Positions 12,240 through 24,310 are shown, counted from the stretch's first letter. The stretch: 64,000 nt of DNA from Isoetes taiwanensis (GCA_021234155.1 JAJEKV010000033.1:4011454-4075453); one strand, 5' to 3'. A program made the numbers and translations. Notes: generated by a model from the sequence alone, not told the origin.

Positions 12240-14660
12240 TGTTGAATAGAACCATTGCATCAATTACCATGAAGGGTAGTGAAATCCATTCATAGATCCA
12301 TCTGATACGTCAATACATCAGCACAAGAATAGAGCTCCTACCCAGACTCAGATTTATGGGGGAAAGTAGGCTGAAGGCGGAGGTCTCAAAATAAAACAGG
12401 TAGAGTTATGGCAATGACTTGTGCTGGCAATAGACAATGGCTAGTGTTGAACTCTCCATTTGCTCCTCCCGTGCATACTATGAAGATGGGCTAAATCAAG
12501 CCCTGCCATGACTGTAACCTGCCAGAGATACAATCTCTTGGTATTACCCAACAAGACTACTCGGGATTGCATCTCCCGGGTCCGATGAGGTAGGAAGGGT
12601 TGTATCTCTCCTTCTCAAGATGCAGTGGCTCCACACGTGGCTACAGGATCGTGGTCACACACATCCCCCCTCCCCCAAGGTAAGAACTTTTTGTATTGAT
12701 CAGATTGAAAGAATTACAATACAAAGATCCCTCATGCATCAAATATAATTTAAGTATAAAATATCCCATATGGATTTTGAATCATATATCTGCAATTATA
12801 GTACTCATAAGAATATCTCAACCTCTTCTTCTATCTAATTGGTACTACAGTATGAACATCTTCTCAGTTAAATAGAATACTACAGAAGTCCATTTTCTAC
12901 AATCTGCAGATAAACCTTGAATGCTCCAAGAATTGCAAAACTAGAAATGAAAGGAAAGAGATGAAGAGTAACCTGAACAATCTCCTGCACTGCTCAGAGA
13001 AGCCAACATGCTTCAATCTCTGATCAAAATCAATAGATTTACTACCAAATGGAAAACTGATGCATTGTCGGGATGTGCTAGTCAGCCGGCCTACAGTAGG
13101 CTAGACACACAATCCAGCCATCAAAACTCTCCCTAATTCTGGCTCATGATATCTGGTCTTGATATGAAAGCATCTTCCTGGACACAATCAGGTCCCTAGC
13201 TCGACAATCTCAAATAATCAGACATCATGTTATAAAACTGTGAAAGTTGAAACCAAGAATTTACTCTGACTTCTTCCAAGAAAACATCTCTAGATCTTTC
13301 TGCTAGAAAGAAAGAGCAAGAGAAGGGGAAAAACTTGCAGCAAAACAGACCTGTAAGAAATAACTACTGATAAAACCAAAATCTTGAATCATCTTCTCTC
13401 ATAGCCTGCTTCGATTTTATTCTACTTTATAGGCATATATGTCGTTTCGGTGTGTCTATCCATAAATAAACAAAGAAGAACCTATTTTCCAAGATCCAAT
13501 AACCAAGAAACAAGAATCTTGGGCTGCGGGAAACCTATCAAAATTGTTCTAGATCTTTGCTATATTCATGAAAATCACTATGCTTACTCAGAGTGGAAGC
13601 ATCAGAATAATTCCATGTTAGTGAAGGAATCATTTGGGCTGAAGAGACCGCCATGAAGATGCTCCAAGAATCATCATTTAGCAGCCAGATAGAAGCAAAT
13701 CTGGATTATACAGAAAAGCAAAACTCCTGCTAGCAAGCAGAACAAGAATTTGGACGAATTTGGTGCTAATGCAGTGCCGAAAGCAGAGAATAGAGGGCGG
13801 CGCTGCCCTAGCCGTGAAGGCGCCAAGAAAATTTTTCCATTCCTCTAGCCATCCGACACAGACCTTTCCCTGACTGGACTTCCCAAAATAAGAGCCATGC
13901 CAACATCTACAACTCTTGACAGTGAGGGCGACACCATTGATCCAGGAAGTATCAGACTCATACCTGGCCCCCTCGAAGTGACCGACTATAAGCCTAGCCC
14001 CCTATGGTCCCCAGTAGTCACGCTCAGCAGAGACCTCCCTCTACTTTACCATTGATCATGTTGTATGATGCTCAGTCACTTCATAGCCTCCATATTTAGG
14101 TGGTGCATATAATAGGAACCAAGGGGTCTAAACTAGGAACATCATCTTAATAATGGCTACTAGGTCTCTACCCCATTTTCCAATACAAAAGGAGCAACAT
14201 GAAATTAACCAGCATCATATATCCACGAAACATGATAAATGACAAGAATAACATCTAATCCTAATCACATGCATCTAACTTAGAATCAGAGTTCATAATC
14301 CGAAATGATGGTTCTAAAATGGCTCTACTAAAGATGCAAGATACTAACTCATCTAGAATGCTAACTTCCAGATGATCTACTAAAGAATCTACTTAAAATA
14401 TCAGCTTCAGAGGAACTCTCGCCAGCTCCTTGTGCCTCCATCAATCTGCAGCTACTTTGGGATAGATCCCACTCCTCCTGATGCACACGCACTGCTAAGG
14501 CTGTGCTGCACTAGGCTGTGCCATTATGAATGCGAGCAGAGGTCAAGAACTACTGAAGCCAGAAATCGGCCTAGGTCTAGGATTTGACCCTTAGTAGATT
14601 AGGGCTGACATGTCACGCCATGTGGCTCCAATGAGATGTGTCTATGTGGCAGGTCACGAA
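12240..14660 (-). mobile_element. Repeat B (LTR-retrotransposon-derived), diverged copy interrupted by a 1.2-kb insertion
   Basis: 12240-12670 aligns by eye with 29325-29760, and 13855-14340 aligns with 29760-30035 and then with 39508-39672. This shows a dispersed repeat several hundred bases long, with many substitutions and so old. Shared landmarks include AGACAATGGCTAG, a TGGGCTA(A/G)ATC block, and TAGGAACCAAGGGGTC near 14115. The orientation is inferred from the coding strand of the attached gag element at 39.7 kb. No coding sequence is visible. It is probably an LTR or untranslated part of a gypsy element. Confidence 0.6.
12675..13855. mobile_element. Unclassified insertion in repeat B
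   Basis: This roughly 1.18-kb stretch is absent from the other B copy, where the flanking blocks are contiguous (near 29755). It is bounded on the left by a C-rich tract (CCCCCCTCCCCCAAGG). It has no long ORF, no terminal inverted repeats that I can see, and no clear target duplication. It could be a solo LTR or a short non-autonomous element. Confidence 0.4.
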
Positions 14661-14709
14661 TGGGCCACGTGGAAATGGTTCCATATCTAAGGTTGACCAA
14701 GTTACATAT

Positions 14710-14790
14710 AAGGGAAAATTCTAAAAATGCCCTTGTATTTTGCAATAATTATGAAAATGCCCTTATATTTCTTGGTATTGTCAAAATGCC
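14710..14790 (+). repeat. Left terminal inverted repeat (81 bp)
   Basis: Reverse complement of 15612-15692 with scattered mismatches. Contains a short internal repetition of AAAATGCCCTT(G/A)TATTT. Confidence 0.8.
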
Positions 14791-15611
14791 TCTGGCGTGG
14801 TGAAGTCCAAAGATCCAGCTCGATCTCCGTCCATGCTTAGTGTAAATGGCCATTTCCTCTCTTCAGCTCTTCTTTTACTATTCCATTATAGAATGGGAAT
14901 GTGGTTGGGAAGTAAATCGTGTGTGCAAAATCTCGGTTGAAGATTTGGAACCAATCATACGAAACTACGGCATGTCCATCTAAAAGAAGGCATCAAAAGA
15001 AGCAGAAGTGTTACAAGGCTACTAACATGCAAATCTGTAGTCTGATGCTGGGATTTACGACAAAAACTGCCGTAAAATTAGGATTAAGACCAATCTGTGG
15101 AGCAGGGCCGGGTGGAGCTGGAGCTCTAACGACGAACCAAATCGCCCAACATTTGCCTCGCATCCCATTTCTAACGTTCCAAGCTATTTACGTCCCAGCA
15201 GATACAAGCAAAAGATCATGCATGCATCGATTTTAGAGACAGGAACATGCAAATTGTTCTGAGCAAAAAGGCATAACACATCCGGCAGCAACTTCAAGCG
15301 ATGGATCTAATTTCAATAGATGTAAAGATGTCTTCAACAAAGGAGTTTGATTATGGTGAAAATCGAGCGAAATATATTCAACAGAGTTGGATTAAGGTGA
15401 AAACCAATAGATATCTCTGGATATCTTTTAATATGTATCGATTGCTTCTAAATTTAGTTATCACGGATCAGTAAGATGTTATTTCTCCCATTGAAGTAGA
15501 AAACATGCACGAAATCAAGGCGGCAAAGAACGCGCACCAAATCAATGAGGCAAAAGGACAGAATGCAGAGTAGCATATCATACGCTATCTTTGTACAGTA
15601 GAAAAATTGGG

Positions 15612-15692
15612 GGCATTTTGATAATTAAGTAAAGTACGAGGGCATTTTCACAATTATTACAAAATACAAAGGCATTTTTAGAACTTTCCCTT
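15612..15692 (-). repeat. Right terminal inverted repeat (81 bp)
   Basis: Inverted partner of 14710-14790; ends in TTTCCCTT. Confidence 0.8.
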
Positions 15693-15714
15693 AAATAAAT
15701 GCTCCTAGATCAAT

Positions 15715-16942
15715 TATTCCCTTACGTATATTTACATTACATGTTTCACTTGGTTTCCTTCAAGATCATCTGTGCTCCTGTTGTTTATAAGGACAAGATT
15801 TTTGGTCATTGCTATGCAACTCTGGCTGTCACAAAAGAAATTAATGCTCTCACATTGCATTATTCTCAATTCATTTAAGAATCTTCTTGCCCAAACAACT
15901 TCCTTAGCCATCAGGGTAGCTTCAGCATATTCAGATTCGATAGTAGATAGTGCTATTGATGCTTGTTTTTTGCTTCGCCAACTTATTGGTACTTCTCCTA
16001 GCATTAATACATATCCAGAGGTTGATTTTCTTTCATCTAAGTCTCCACACCAATCTGCACCACATTAAGCTTTCAATTCCAAATCATCTGAATGCTAAAC
16101 TATAACGGCATGTAATGTCCCCTTTAAATATGTCAAGTCCTTTTTTGCTGCCAACCAATGTCCTTTTCCCGGATCATGATTGTATCTGCTCAACACATTT
16201 ACAATAAACAAAATGTCTGGTCTAGTGTTATTTGCAAGATACAATAAACTCCCAATTAATTTCCTGTAAGGTACTCCAGCCATTTCTTTCTATTCCCTTT
16301 CTGTCCATGGACATAATTCCTTCGAAAGTTTAGAACCTGGTAGAATAGGTGCCTTTATTGCATTGCGATCCTGCATGTTAAATTTCTCTAGTATAGACTG
16401 AGTATGATTTGTTTAGGTTAAGCTCAAGATCTTCCTTTTTCTATCACGTGTTACTTCAATTTTCAAGAATCTTTTTAGCTCCCCTAAATCTACCATTTTA
16501 AATCTATTCTTTAATATGCCTTTCAAAGGTTTAAAACATTTACACTATTTGCGGCCATTACACAATCGTCCACATACAGAGCGATTATGCAATAATCATT
16601 TCCTTCTCTAAAGATATATGTATTCCCATCATTATTTGGTTTGGTGAAGCCCTGCTCTTTCAGATAGGCATCAATGCACTTGTATCATTGCCTAGGCGAT
16701 TGTTTCAAGCCATAAATAGCCATGTTCAACTTTTAGGCGTTATTTTTTCCTTTATCATAACCAGGTGCTTGTCTTATAAAAACTTCTTCCTGGTATCCTC
16801 ATAGTGAAAAGCCATCAGCTACCAACCAAGCCTTGTATTTTGGGTTGCCATCTGCATCCAGTTTAAGCTTGTATATCCATTTGTTCTCTATTACATTTTT
16901 CATTTTGGGCATGTCAACAATTTCATATCCTATTGTTTAAAT
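15715..16942 (-). pseudogene. copia element 2: reverse transcriptase and RNase H end
   Basis: Minus-strand reading from the insertion point at about 16940 gives IGYEIVDMPKM, then the RT start (ENKWIYKLK), the catalytic YVDD at about 16565-16590, and finally the RNase H with PISWRSKKQ, STIESEYA and a QVKHVM end near 15740. Several stops and frameshifts interrupt it. It continues leftwards from the part at 20777-23765, from which it is separated by the Helitron-like insertion. The 3' LTR should lie at its left but was not identified; the TIR element sits there. Confidence 0.8.
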
Positions 16943-17836
16943 TCGGTTTTTTCGGCAAGTGGAAAACTTCTTGGTTTTTTTTTTTCCAGGCTATTTCTCC
17001 TAAGGTTTGGGGATTTCTTAAGCCGGTAAAACTTTCCGATAAGCTAAAAATCAAATGGCCAAAAATAAGGACTTCGTATGATTTTTGGGAAGGGGTTTCT
17101 ACATGTGGATGATTCTTTTTTGGGAAGATTGCATCTAGGCTATCTGATTTCAGAGGTATCGATAGAATGGATTGATGTCGGCAGAATGGAGAGGACTTCT
17201 GGAAAATGCTTTTGCGGCATGCAGGGTTTGGGGTTTGTCAATCCATTTTTTCCTTGGAGCTCCGTCTACAGGGGCCAGCTCTTTTGCAAAAGACCTCGAA
17301 CGAAATCTGGGTTTGTAAGATCCGTTTGCTGATGTCTTTAGCTTTTAATCCTCCAACTGTGGGTAACTGGGCCAGCACCATGCCAGAGGCATTGAGAAAC
17401 ACCCCGCCTTCGTTATTGCAAGGATCAGAAGCCACGCTTCACGAATACTAGCCCGACTGAAATGTATGTTTTACAGGTAAAATAAGCTCAGAGGTGGGAT
17501 ATTTTAATGCTCCCCATTTATGCTACTGATATAAATCTGTTTGGTGACATGAGAGGGTGGCTTACTGAGCAGGGAATCCATGTTGATAATGGGTTAATTT
17601 TTTCTTTCTTTTGCAGATTAATACATCCAATAATATTTCGGTGGATTCTTCGATTGTATATAAGGAACAGCCAAACCATAGATCATAATTGCGATGTGTT
17701 TTACTTTTATGGTAACCTGGACCTCTGTTATTTGTTTGCAAAGGAAAAAGTGCTGATTCAAAGGTAGAGAATTTGGGTTTCTTTCGAATTTGCATCATCC
17801 TATATTTGAGCTTCATCAAACATCAAATGTTCTCAG

Positions 17837-19478
17837 GCGGTTGCATGGCCCTGCCAACGTACTGATTTCATTGCCTTTCATGTAGAGGACCTGATCAAAG
17901 CATTTCGTTCAAGAAGTTATCAGTTTGTCCAGCAACCCAATGTGCAAGGTAAAACCTCATGCACAACCTCATTCAAATTATTATATGTATTTCATCCTTT
18001 AGTGGGCCTTACATTTATTCAACTTTATTGTAGAGTTACATAAACGGATGAAGGATTGATGTTTTGTTCTAAGGCAACTAATTTATCTGTTATCTTTGTT
18101 GTATTTTACTGCTGTCCATGCGAATTATATATTGGCTAATGTAGGATGCGACTCAATTTTCAGTAGTGATGCTTTGCTCTAAGGCAACTAATTTATCCGT
18201 TATCCTTGCTGTATTTTACTGCTGCCCATGTGAATTCTATATTCGCTAATGTAGGATATGGCTCAATTTCCAGTAATGTATACCAATGGAGCAATGAATA
18301 TGCCCAAGGCAAGGGGGTTGTGAAGATGACTAGACATAGAAAAGAAGTTTAAAAGGCACTGCCTTGAATTTTATGCTAACCTTCTCTACACTCTTCCTTT
18401 CATTGCAGACGTCTCAGCCCTACATATTATTACAATTTGTTCCATCGTATTCCTGCAAGTATGAGAATAGTTGCTACATGATTCAGTCTACAAGGGTGAC
18501 CATGAAATAGTAGTTACATGATTCATTATACAATAGCGGACAACTAGAAGACCATTATTGAAGTTACCGCCCTCGGGATGGTCATACTGCAATGCTGCAG
18601 GATCATTTTCTTTAAGCTCATAATATGGTGGCCCAGCTCCCAGATAAGCACATTTCTTTTCACATAGTTAGCAAGCTTTTGTTATTCATTTGTATTCATT
18701 GTCCTTGGTTGCATAATGGCCTATTGTACGTGCTATATGCTGTTAGCACAAGCACTCTTTAACTCAATTGCAGTTTACTAAGGTTTATCAAGCATGTTAG
18801 GGCCTGCCTTCTGCAAATGATGAGAACGAATTGTTTGTTTACTTATAATTTATTGCACGTGGTCTTTGTTTTTACAAAGGGTAAAAAGACAACAGTTTTA
18901 AGCCATCAGACTTCGATGATGCCAAATGTTACTTACAGCATATATACACTTTCAGTGTTTATTTAATGTGCTTGACTAATTTGGTAAATTTTGATGTGTT
19001 TTAATGTCCATTGCTCAAAGGCAAGGTATAATATTCTTTGTTTGATAATGTGTATGCAGGCAAATTGTCTCTGGATCCAGCTATAGCAGGTATCTATTAT
19101 CCAGTCTAGAGTTTCCTTCATCGATTAGCTCATAGAGTTTTATGCATTTGAAATTATGGTTTGCTGGACCGTGTACATCGATTTGTTGTATTACATCTAT
19201 ACAGATTCTTATAGGTTCTCCTGTACTTGATGCTTCTATTGTTTCATTCTCGCTGTTTCTATTCTTCTATTGATAAGTGCCTCCGCTTAGTGTTTTCTCA
19301 TTTACAAGAGCGTAGAGCTTTAGAAGTGAGGTGTTGATTTCTTTTCTTTACACCTAAACTGCAATTATAAATAAGGTGTCCTCTCGCATGGCGCATGCCA
19401 TATAATAAGCAAGATAGACATAGTGGAACATCTAAACTTTGGGTTTGTCTATGACAGGTGACGATTTAAGAGTGCCAT
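17837..19478 (+). pseudogene. Phase-matched exon-like segments inside the Helitron-like insert
   Basis: Three segments, each bounded by AG and GT, join in one open frame with phase-1 introns: 17837-17948 (112 nt), 19060-19089 (30 nt) and 19458-19478 (21 nt). The joined reading includes RTDFIAFHVEDLIKAF, SYQFVQQPNVQ, KLSLDPAIA and DDLRVP. I do not recognise the protein family. Upstream, 17160-17460 also reads as gene-like pieces in several frames. Consistent phases over two introns argue for a captured fragment of a real gene; no start codon or full-length product is seen. Confidence 0.45.
18058..18277. repeat. 110-bp tandem duplication
   Basis: Copy 1 is 18058-18167 and copy 2 is 18168-18277, about 88% identical by eye. 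Shared blocks include CTAAGGCAACTAATTTATC and GCTAATGTAGGAT. It lies in the intron between the first two exon-like segments of the Helitron-like insertion. Confidence 0.85.
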
Positions 19479-20748
19479 GTAAGTTTCATGTACACATTTT
19501 CTTCTTGGAGCCTTTTGCATACCATTACTTGTAGGTCATGTTAGTATCAATATGTCACGGCTAGATTCGTGTGCCATCTTACTGATGCATTCATGTCTTC
19601 TACTCAGGGCTAAAAAGCAGATTGTTAGTATAAAGCTAATATTTTGGGGTCATCTATGGTTGCTCCAACCCTGGTTACCATTGTCTGTACTAAATTCGTT
19701 TGTTTGATTTATGGCATAGATGAAATATTCAAGATTACAACTGTGATTGGAATTTAGAACTCCCAACTGATGCCTAGGTATACATGAAAAATAACGTTAC
19801 TTTATTCTATGAATAGGAGTATAGGATACATAATAAACAAAGGAATAAACAAAGGATTTACAAAATAGGATTCGTCGCTCAATCAGCATTGATGTTGTAT
19901 TTAAGGTTGTCAACGGATGCCAAATGGCTTTATCATGCATTGCTTTCTCATTATTTCATATTAGGCCACAACATATGGATTTATATTGTCAACTTTTGCA
20001 AAAAAATTCTTTGCTTAATAATCCGATTAGACCGGAAATTGGAGTTATAGCACGCAATTCCCTGGTAGGAAGACTGGTAGCAATAGGTAAATCATCTAAT
20101 TTCTCATTTATGTTGTGGCTCTGCAGTCTCTCTATTTATTCTCTGTCCTAGAGGTTTTTGAAGTAATGATAGTGTGCCTTATTTCTCTATTTTTTTTTTT
20201 TAATTTGGTTTTGTGCCTTATATTTCTATTGTTTTGGAGATTGACTTCCTTTTTCAATCCGCCATCATAACAAAAGCCAGAGTTTGATATTAAACCCCCA
20301 AAGTTAGGTGGATATAATTAAGTTCCATACCTATAATTTCGTGCCAAGCCCAAATGACGCTATATTTTACAGCCTCATTGTGTTCCAAGCTAGAACCCAA
20401 ATGCCATAACATTAATGCATTCAATATGGTTCTTTAGTCCAAAGTTTGTTTAAGTAACAAACAACAACATAAAACAAAAGAACGACCTCAAATCACAACA
20501 TGCAAGCATTTTAGAAAATGCCATATTCATTTTTTGTGCTGAACAAACAAATAATCCACTACGACTAATGCAATCTTAACTACTAGGCTCGCCCTATCCA
20601 CCAATCTCTGGATTGCACATGTCATCCACATTGCCATGCTGTCATGACAAACCTAATGATCCCTTCCATAGATGATCAGGAAATGAATTAGGCAAATACA
20701 TCTTTTGGTATATATACATCGACACCTACATAACATGTTCTAGCTAAA

Positions 20749-20776
20749 GCCCGGCAACGCCGGGCACCGTAACTAG
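20749..20776 (+). other. Helitron-type 3' end: hairpin plus CTAG
   Basis: The hairpin GCCCGGCAACGCCGGGC is followed by ACCGTAA and CTAG, with T as the next host base. This matches the known Helitron 3' structure (GC-rich hairpin about 10 bp from a CTRR end, insertion before T). Confidence 0.7.
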
Positions 20777-23765
20777 TGTAGATGTATTCTCATTTTAGGG
20801 CATCCTCAAAGGTTTCTGGAATTCTATTTTCCAGCATACAATCTCTTCCTTCTGCCATCATTCTACCTACCATATTGGTTAGGATTAGTTTGTCTCTTAT
20901 CTCTTAAGATTTGTCCTTAAGTTCTTCTTTGTCTAATATGTCTAATAAGTTGCTCATTTTTAATTGCATGTGCTCATTTCTTTCTTCATATTCATTGTGC
21001 TCCTTGTGTTCAAAACTGTCTTCTATTTCTGAGTTTTCGGATTCCTCATAATTTTTATCTTTAGTATCACTATCATTTTCTAGCGCCATTTCATCATTAG
21101 AAGAGCTTTCAATTTCCTTTTCTCTTTCCCCTTATTGCCTTTTTTCCTCTATTTTAGGCTTGTATAATTCGTCCTCTACAAACGTTACATCTCTTCTTAC
21201 GATCACTTTCTGAGATCTAGGATTGTATACTCTATATGCTTTGGACTACTGATCATAACCTACAAGGTACGTGATCATAGATCTGTCTTCTAACTTCTGT
21301 CTTAATTCTTGTAGTATATGTGTATACACTAAGCATCCATATATTCTATACTTTTCATAGTTGGGTAGTTTTACAGACTATAACCTATCCGAACAATCAT
21401 TAGGTCTATTTTTAATAGTGGTGTACAATTTAGCACATCACGACATTGGGTGCTGATGGAGTGGCTGATAGCCCTTCAAGTTGACTTCAATATCACGTCA
21501 GGGATTTTCATCACCCGTCAAAAAATGATGATCTTCGGATCTGACTTTATCACTAACGATTTTTGGAGATGCAGCTATGTCATCATTCGATGATTTCTTG
21601 TTGCTTCAATCCTACTTCAAATTTCAAAATGCTCATCGTTTGAACGTCATAATGCTTGTTTCGCCAGATCAGGTTGATCACTGACGAATTTTGGAAGTAC
21701 GCTGATCTCAATGATCTGCGATTCTTGGTGCTTCGATCTTGCTTTGAATCTCGAAATGCCCATCGCCGAAGCGTCATAATGGTTGTCACCAGACTTCATT
21801 ATGTCCGTTGAGCCCTTCAAACAAGCTTGCACAAAAAAAGTAAGGTGCTGAAGACGTGCTGAAATTTCGCATTTTTGTACACCACTATTAAAAATAAACC
21901 CCATTATCCAATCTAGCATTGGGCAAAGCATTTTGAATTTGCACAGCAGTCCTAACTGCTTCTTCCCACAGGAAGTTTGGCAAGCCTGCATGTTTCAGCA
22001 TAGCTCTCACTGCATTAAGGATTGTCTTATTTTTCCTTTCGGCAATTCCATTTTGTTGGGGTGGGTGGCTACAGGTAAACTGTCTTCTAATTCCTCTTTC
22101 ACTATAGAAACTTTTAAATTTGGAAGTCATGTACTCACCCCTCTCTATCAGATCGTACGCACTTGATCTTTTTGCCAGTTGAGCATTCCACCTCTGCTAA
22201 GAAGACTTTGAAGGCCTCGAATGGTAGATCCTTGGTTCTTAGACAGTAGATTTTTGTTTTCCTGCTATAATAATCAATACATGTTATAAAATACCCTTTT
22301 CTAGTTATTCCTGTAATATTCAATATGTTTGGGACTATTACGATATTTATGCTGCCGCGACACTCAGAACTTAATCCATAAAAGTTTCCAACACGTTTGC
22401 CCAAGAATCTTAATTCACTTTCATAAAAAATCTTACATTGCATTTGTTCAAAGACTACTTTGAATCCCAAATCAACTAGTTGAGACACTAAAATTAGATT
22501 TCTAACTAAGCTCGGTACACAAAGAACATTTTTTCATATTAACTATTTCAAATAGTTCAAGTACTCCTACATCTTACATCTTCTGTAAGTCTCCATTTCC
22601 CACTTGGACATGTCCCCTTTTGCTTCCAATACATCTTTCAAGATTGAAGACAATCACTCTATTGTTTTCTCAGCTCCACTATCTAATATCAAAAAATCAC
22701 CATCAATTTCATTTCTACAAATTGTAAAGCCTTTTGAATCACTTACATCAGCATCTTCATTTATTTCCTCTTCTTCTTATGGAACCTCCTCTACCACATT
22801 TGCTTCATAGCTGTTATTTCTTTCTCTGCCTCTTCCTCTACCCCTAAGAGCAACACCAGATCCTCTTCCTGCCCTTCCTTTTCCCTTAATGTTGGAACTA
22901 TCTTTTGATGTGGGGCACATGTTAGCATAATCTCCCCTTCCTCCATTGTTATAGCAATTAATTTCTTTAGTCATATCTGGACAATTTATCTTCAGGTGAC
23001 CATACTAATTGCAGTTGAAACATGGACCTAACTTGCTTCCTTGACGTGTCTCACCTTTTCCCTTTGTGCTCACATTGCTGCCACTCTTTCCCCTTGCATA
23101 CAAAGTGCAGCTTCTTTTTCTTCAATTACTTTGTCTTTTTGCAGTAGTCCTTATGAACATAGAGATATTCTCCAGACTTGAGACTGCTTGAGAAATAGCC
23201 AACACTTGCTGCTGTTGAGTATAGAGTTCACCTGCACCTTCTAACTTGCAATAATATTGTCAAAACTGTGCAAAAATTCATTCACATCTTCATTCTCATG
23301 GAATTTCAACCTTTTGAGCTCATTTTCTAATACATCAAATTGTGAGGATGTCTTCTCCTCCTAATTGATCAACATATAGTCCTATCTATTTTGGATGCAT
23401 ACCTTTTAATTTTAACACTATACTAAAGCTAACCTTGTTCATGATAATCCCTTATGCCACCATTATCTTTGCAATCTCTTCATTATTTGACCTTCTTCTA
23501 GAAGTTGCACTTGCAGTTTTGGTCTGTCCCCTTGCAATAGATCCTTCAATTGTAGAACCTTCTTCAACTGTAGCAACTGTGCTTGTACTTCCAACGACAA
23601 GTCCAACATTTCTTCCTCTAATTTCTTTATCCCTGGGATCTATAATGTACCATAGATCTTCTACTTGCAGCATGTGCTTCACCTTTTCCTTCCAAACCTA
23701 AAAGCCTGAATCACCTTTATACACTTCTATTGCATTTAGAAGTCCAACACCGAACCTGCTTGCCA
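20777..23765 (-). mobile_element. copia element 2: gag, protease, integrase and RT start
   Basis: Minus strand: gag from about 23763 (SRFGVGLL, then KVKHMLQVEDLW), a zinc knuckle near 22975-23025, protease near 22700, GAG-pre-integrase and integrase start at 22135-22488 (including ITRKGYFITCIDYYSRK), and the integrase core end at 21888-22130 (HPPQQNGIAERKN). Then come the conserved post-integrase block (YEKYRIYGCL and VGYDQ, about 21230-21400), an acidic linker (20904-21089) and the start of RT (FEDALK) at about 20790. A MITE interrupts it at 21409-21894. Frameshifts and stops make it non-functional. Confidence 0.85.
21409..21894. mobile_element. 486-bp MITE, TA target site, 20-bp perfect TIRs
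   Basis: The termini 21409-21428 and 21875-21894 are perfect inverted repeats (TTTTTAATAGTGGTGTACAA), and TA flanks each end (21407-21408, 21895-21896). The flanking copia integrase frame continues on both sides, which proves an insertion. A TA duplication and short TIR fit Tc1/mariner-related (Stowaway-like) MITEs. Inside are two roughly 125-bp direct repeats (about 21537-21664 and 21665-21790) sharing the order ATCACTRACGA...TTTTGGA...CGTCATAATG. No transposase. Confidence 0.85.
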
Positions 23766-24240
23766 TTTACAATATCGTGTGCTCTAAAGACCAATGAAAA
23801 AGATATTCAAATAGTTTGACAAGTTTTCTCAATTAAGCATTACTTATAATTGTCACTAGTTGGTTCAAACAATAATTTGACAAGATCAATCCTTCAGGAT
23901 CACAACTAGCAGAAGTATGATTCAAATGACAATCACTACATCTGAAATGTAATCGCATTGACCAACCTTTGCCTTAATTCTGAAAAAACGAAAATGCAAA
24001 TTCTGGAATGTTATTCCCAATCGAATGAATCAAAAACTATCTATACATCTTATTTTATCTATGCAGGTCCGACGGTTTTGCTTGATCGACTTGATCAGTG
24101 AATTGCTTGGATTCAAGAGATTGGACTGAGCAAATAATCCCTAAGTCGTATCTTGTGTCTTCAATATCTTTTTTGATCTAGAAACATTTAGAACCATTGA
24201 TGTCAATGGTTAAATACATGCTCCCTATATCAATCATTTC
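23766..24240 (-). other. Probable copia LTR or leader, no coding sequence
   Basis: Lies between the start of the copia element 2 gag (right edge of its coding part) and a separate copia RNase H tail at 24241-24310. The position fits a 5' LTR plus leader of element 2, or an LTR shared by two tandem copia copies. No second LTR copy is available in the window to align with, so the boundary is not proven. Confidence 0.35.
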
Positions 24241-24310
24241 CTTATGCATATTTACATAACATGTTTCACTTGGTTTTCTTCAACATCATATGTGCTTATG
24301 TTGTTTATGT
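24241..24310 (-). pseudogene. copia RNase H C-terminal scrap
   Basis: The minus-strand reading ends in ENQVKHVM, the same C-terminus as the RNase H of copia element 2 at 15740. The DNA matches 15726-15790 closely (for example ACATGTTTCACTTGGTTT). It is the 3' coding end of another copia copy, directly upstream of element 2. Confidence 0.7.

Larger units (their letters stand above)
14710..15692. mobile_element. Non-autonomous DNA transposon with 81-bp terminal inverted repeats
   Basis: The left end 14710-14790 and right end 15612-15692 are inverted copies: both start AAGGGAAA(A/G)TTCTAAAAATG and keep the same order of blocks for 81 bp with about ten to fifteen mismatches. Total length is 983 bp with no transposase ORF. 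Long TIRs on a short element suggest a Mutator-like or similar MITE. No clean target-site duplication is visible: the flanking A/T-rich 9-mers match only partly. Confidence 0.75.
16943..20776 (+). mobile_element. Helitron-like insertion with exon-like cargo
   Basis: This 3.83-kb block splits the RT frame of copia element 2: coding sequence resumes on both sides. The right end has the hallmarks of a Helitron 3' terminus: a perfect 7-bp-stem hairpin (GCCCGGC-AAC-GCCGGGC, 20749-20765), seven bases, then CTAG, then a host T. The left end starts near TCGGTTTTTTCGG; the base before it is T rather than the usual A, so that border is less certain. No Rep/helicase ORF is present, so it would be non-autonomous. 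It carries GT-AG bounded exon-like segments, which is typical of gene-capturing Helitrons. Alternative: an unrelated insertion with a chance terminus. Confidence 0.6.

Noticed and set aside
17078-17459. Independent host gene in the Helitron-like insert
   Set aside because: Readings in three overlapping frames are partial and I could not define exon borders; kept only as possible extra captured sequence.
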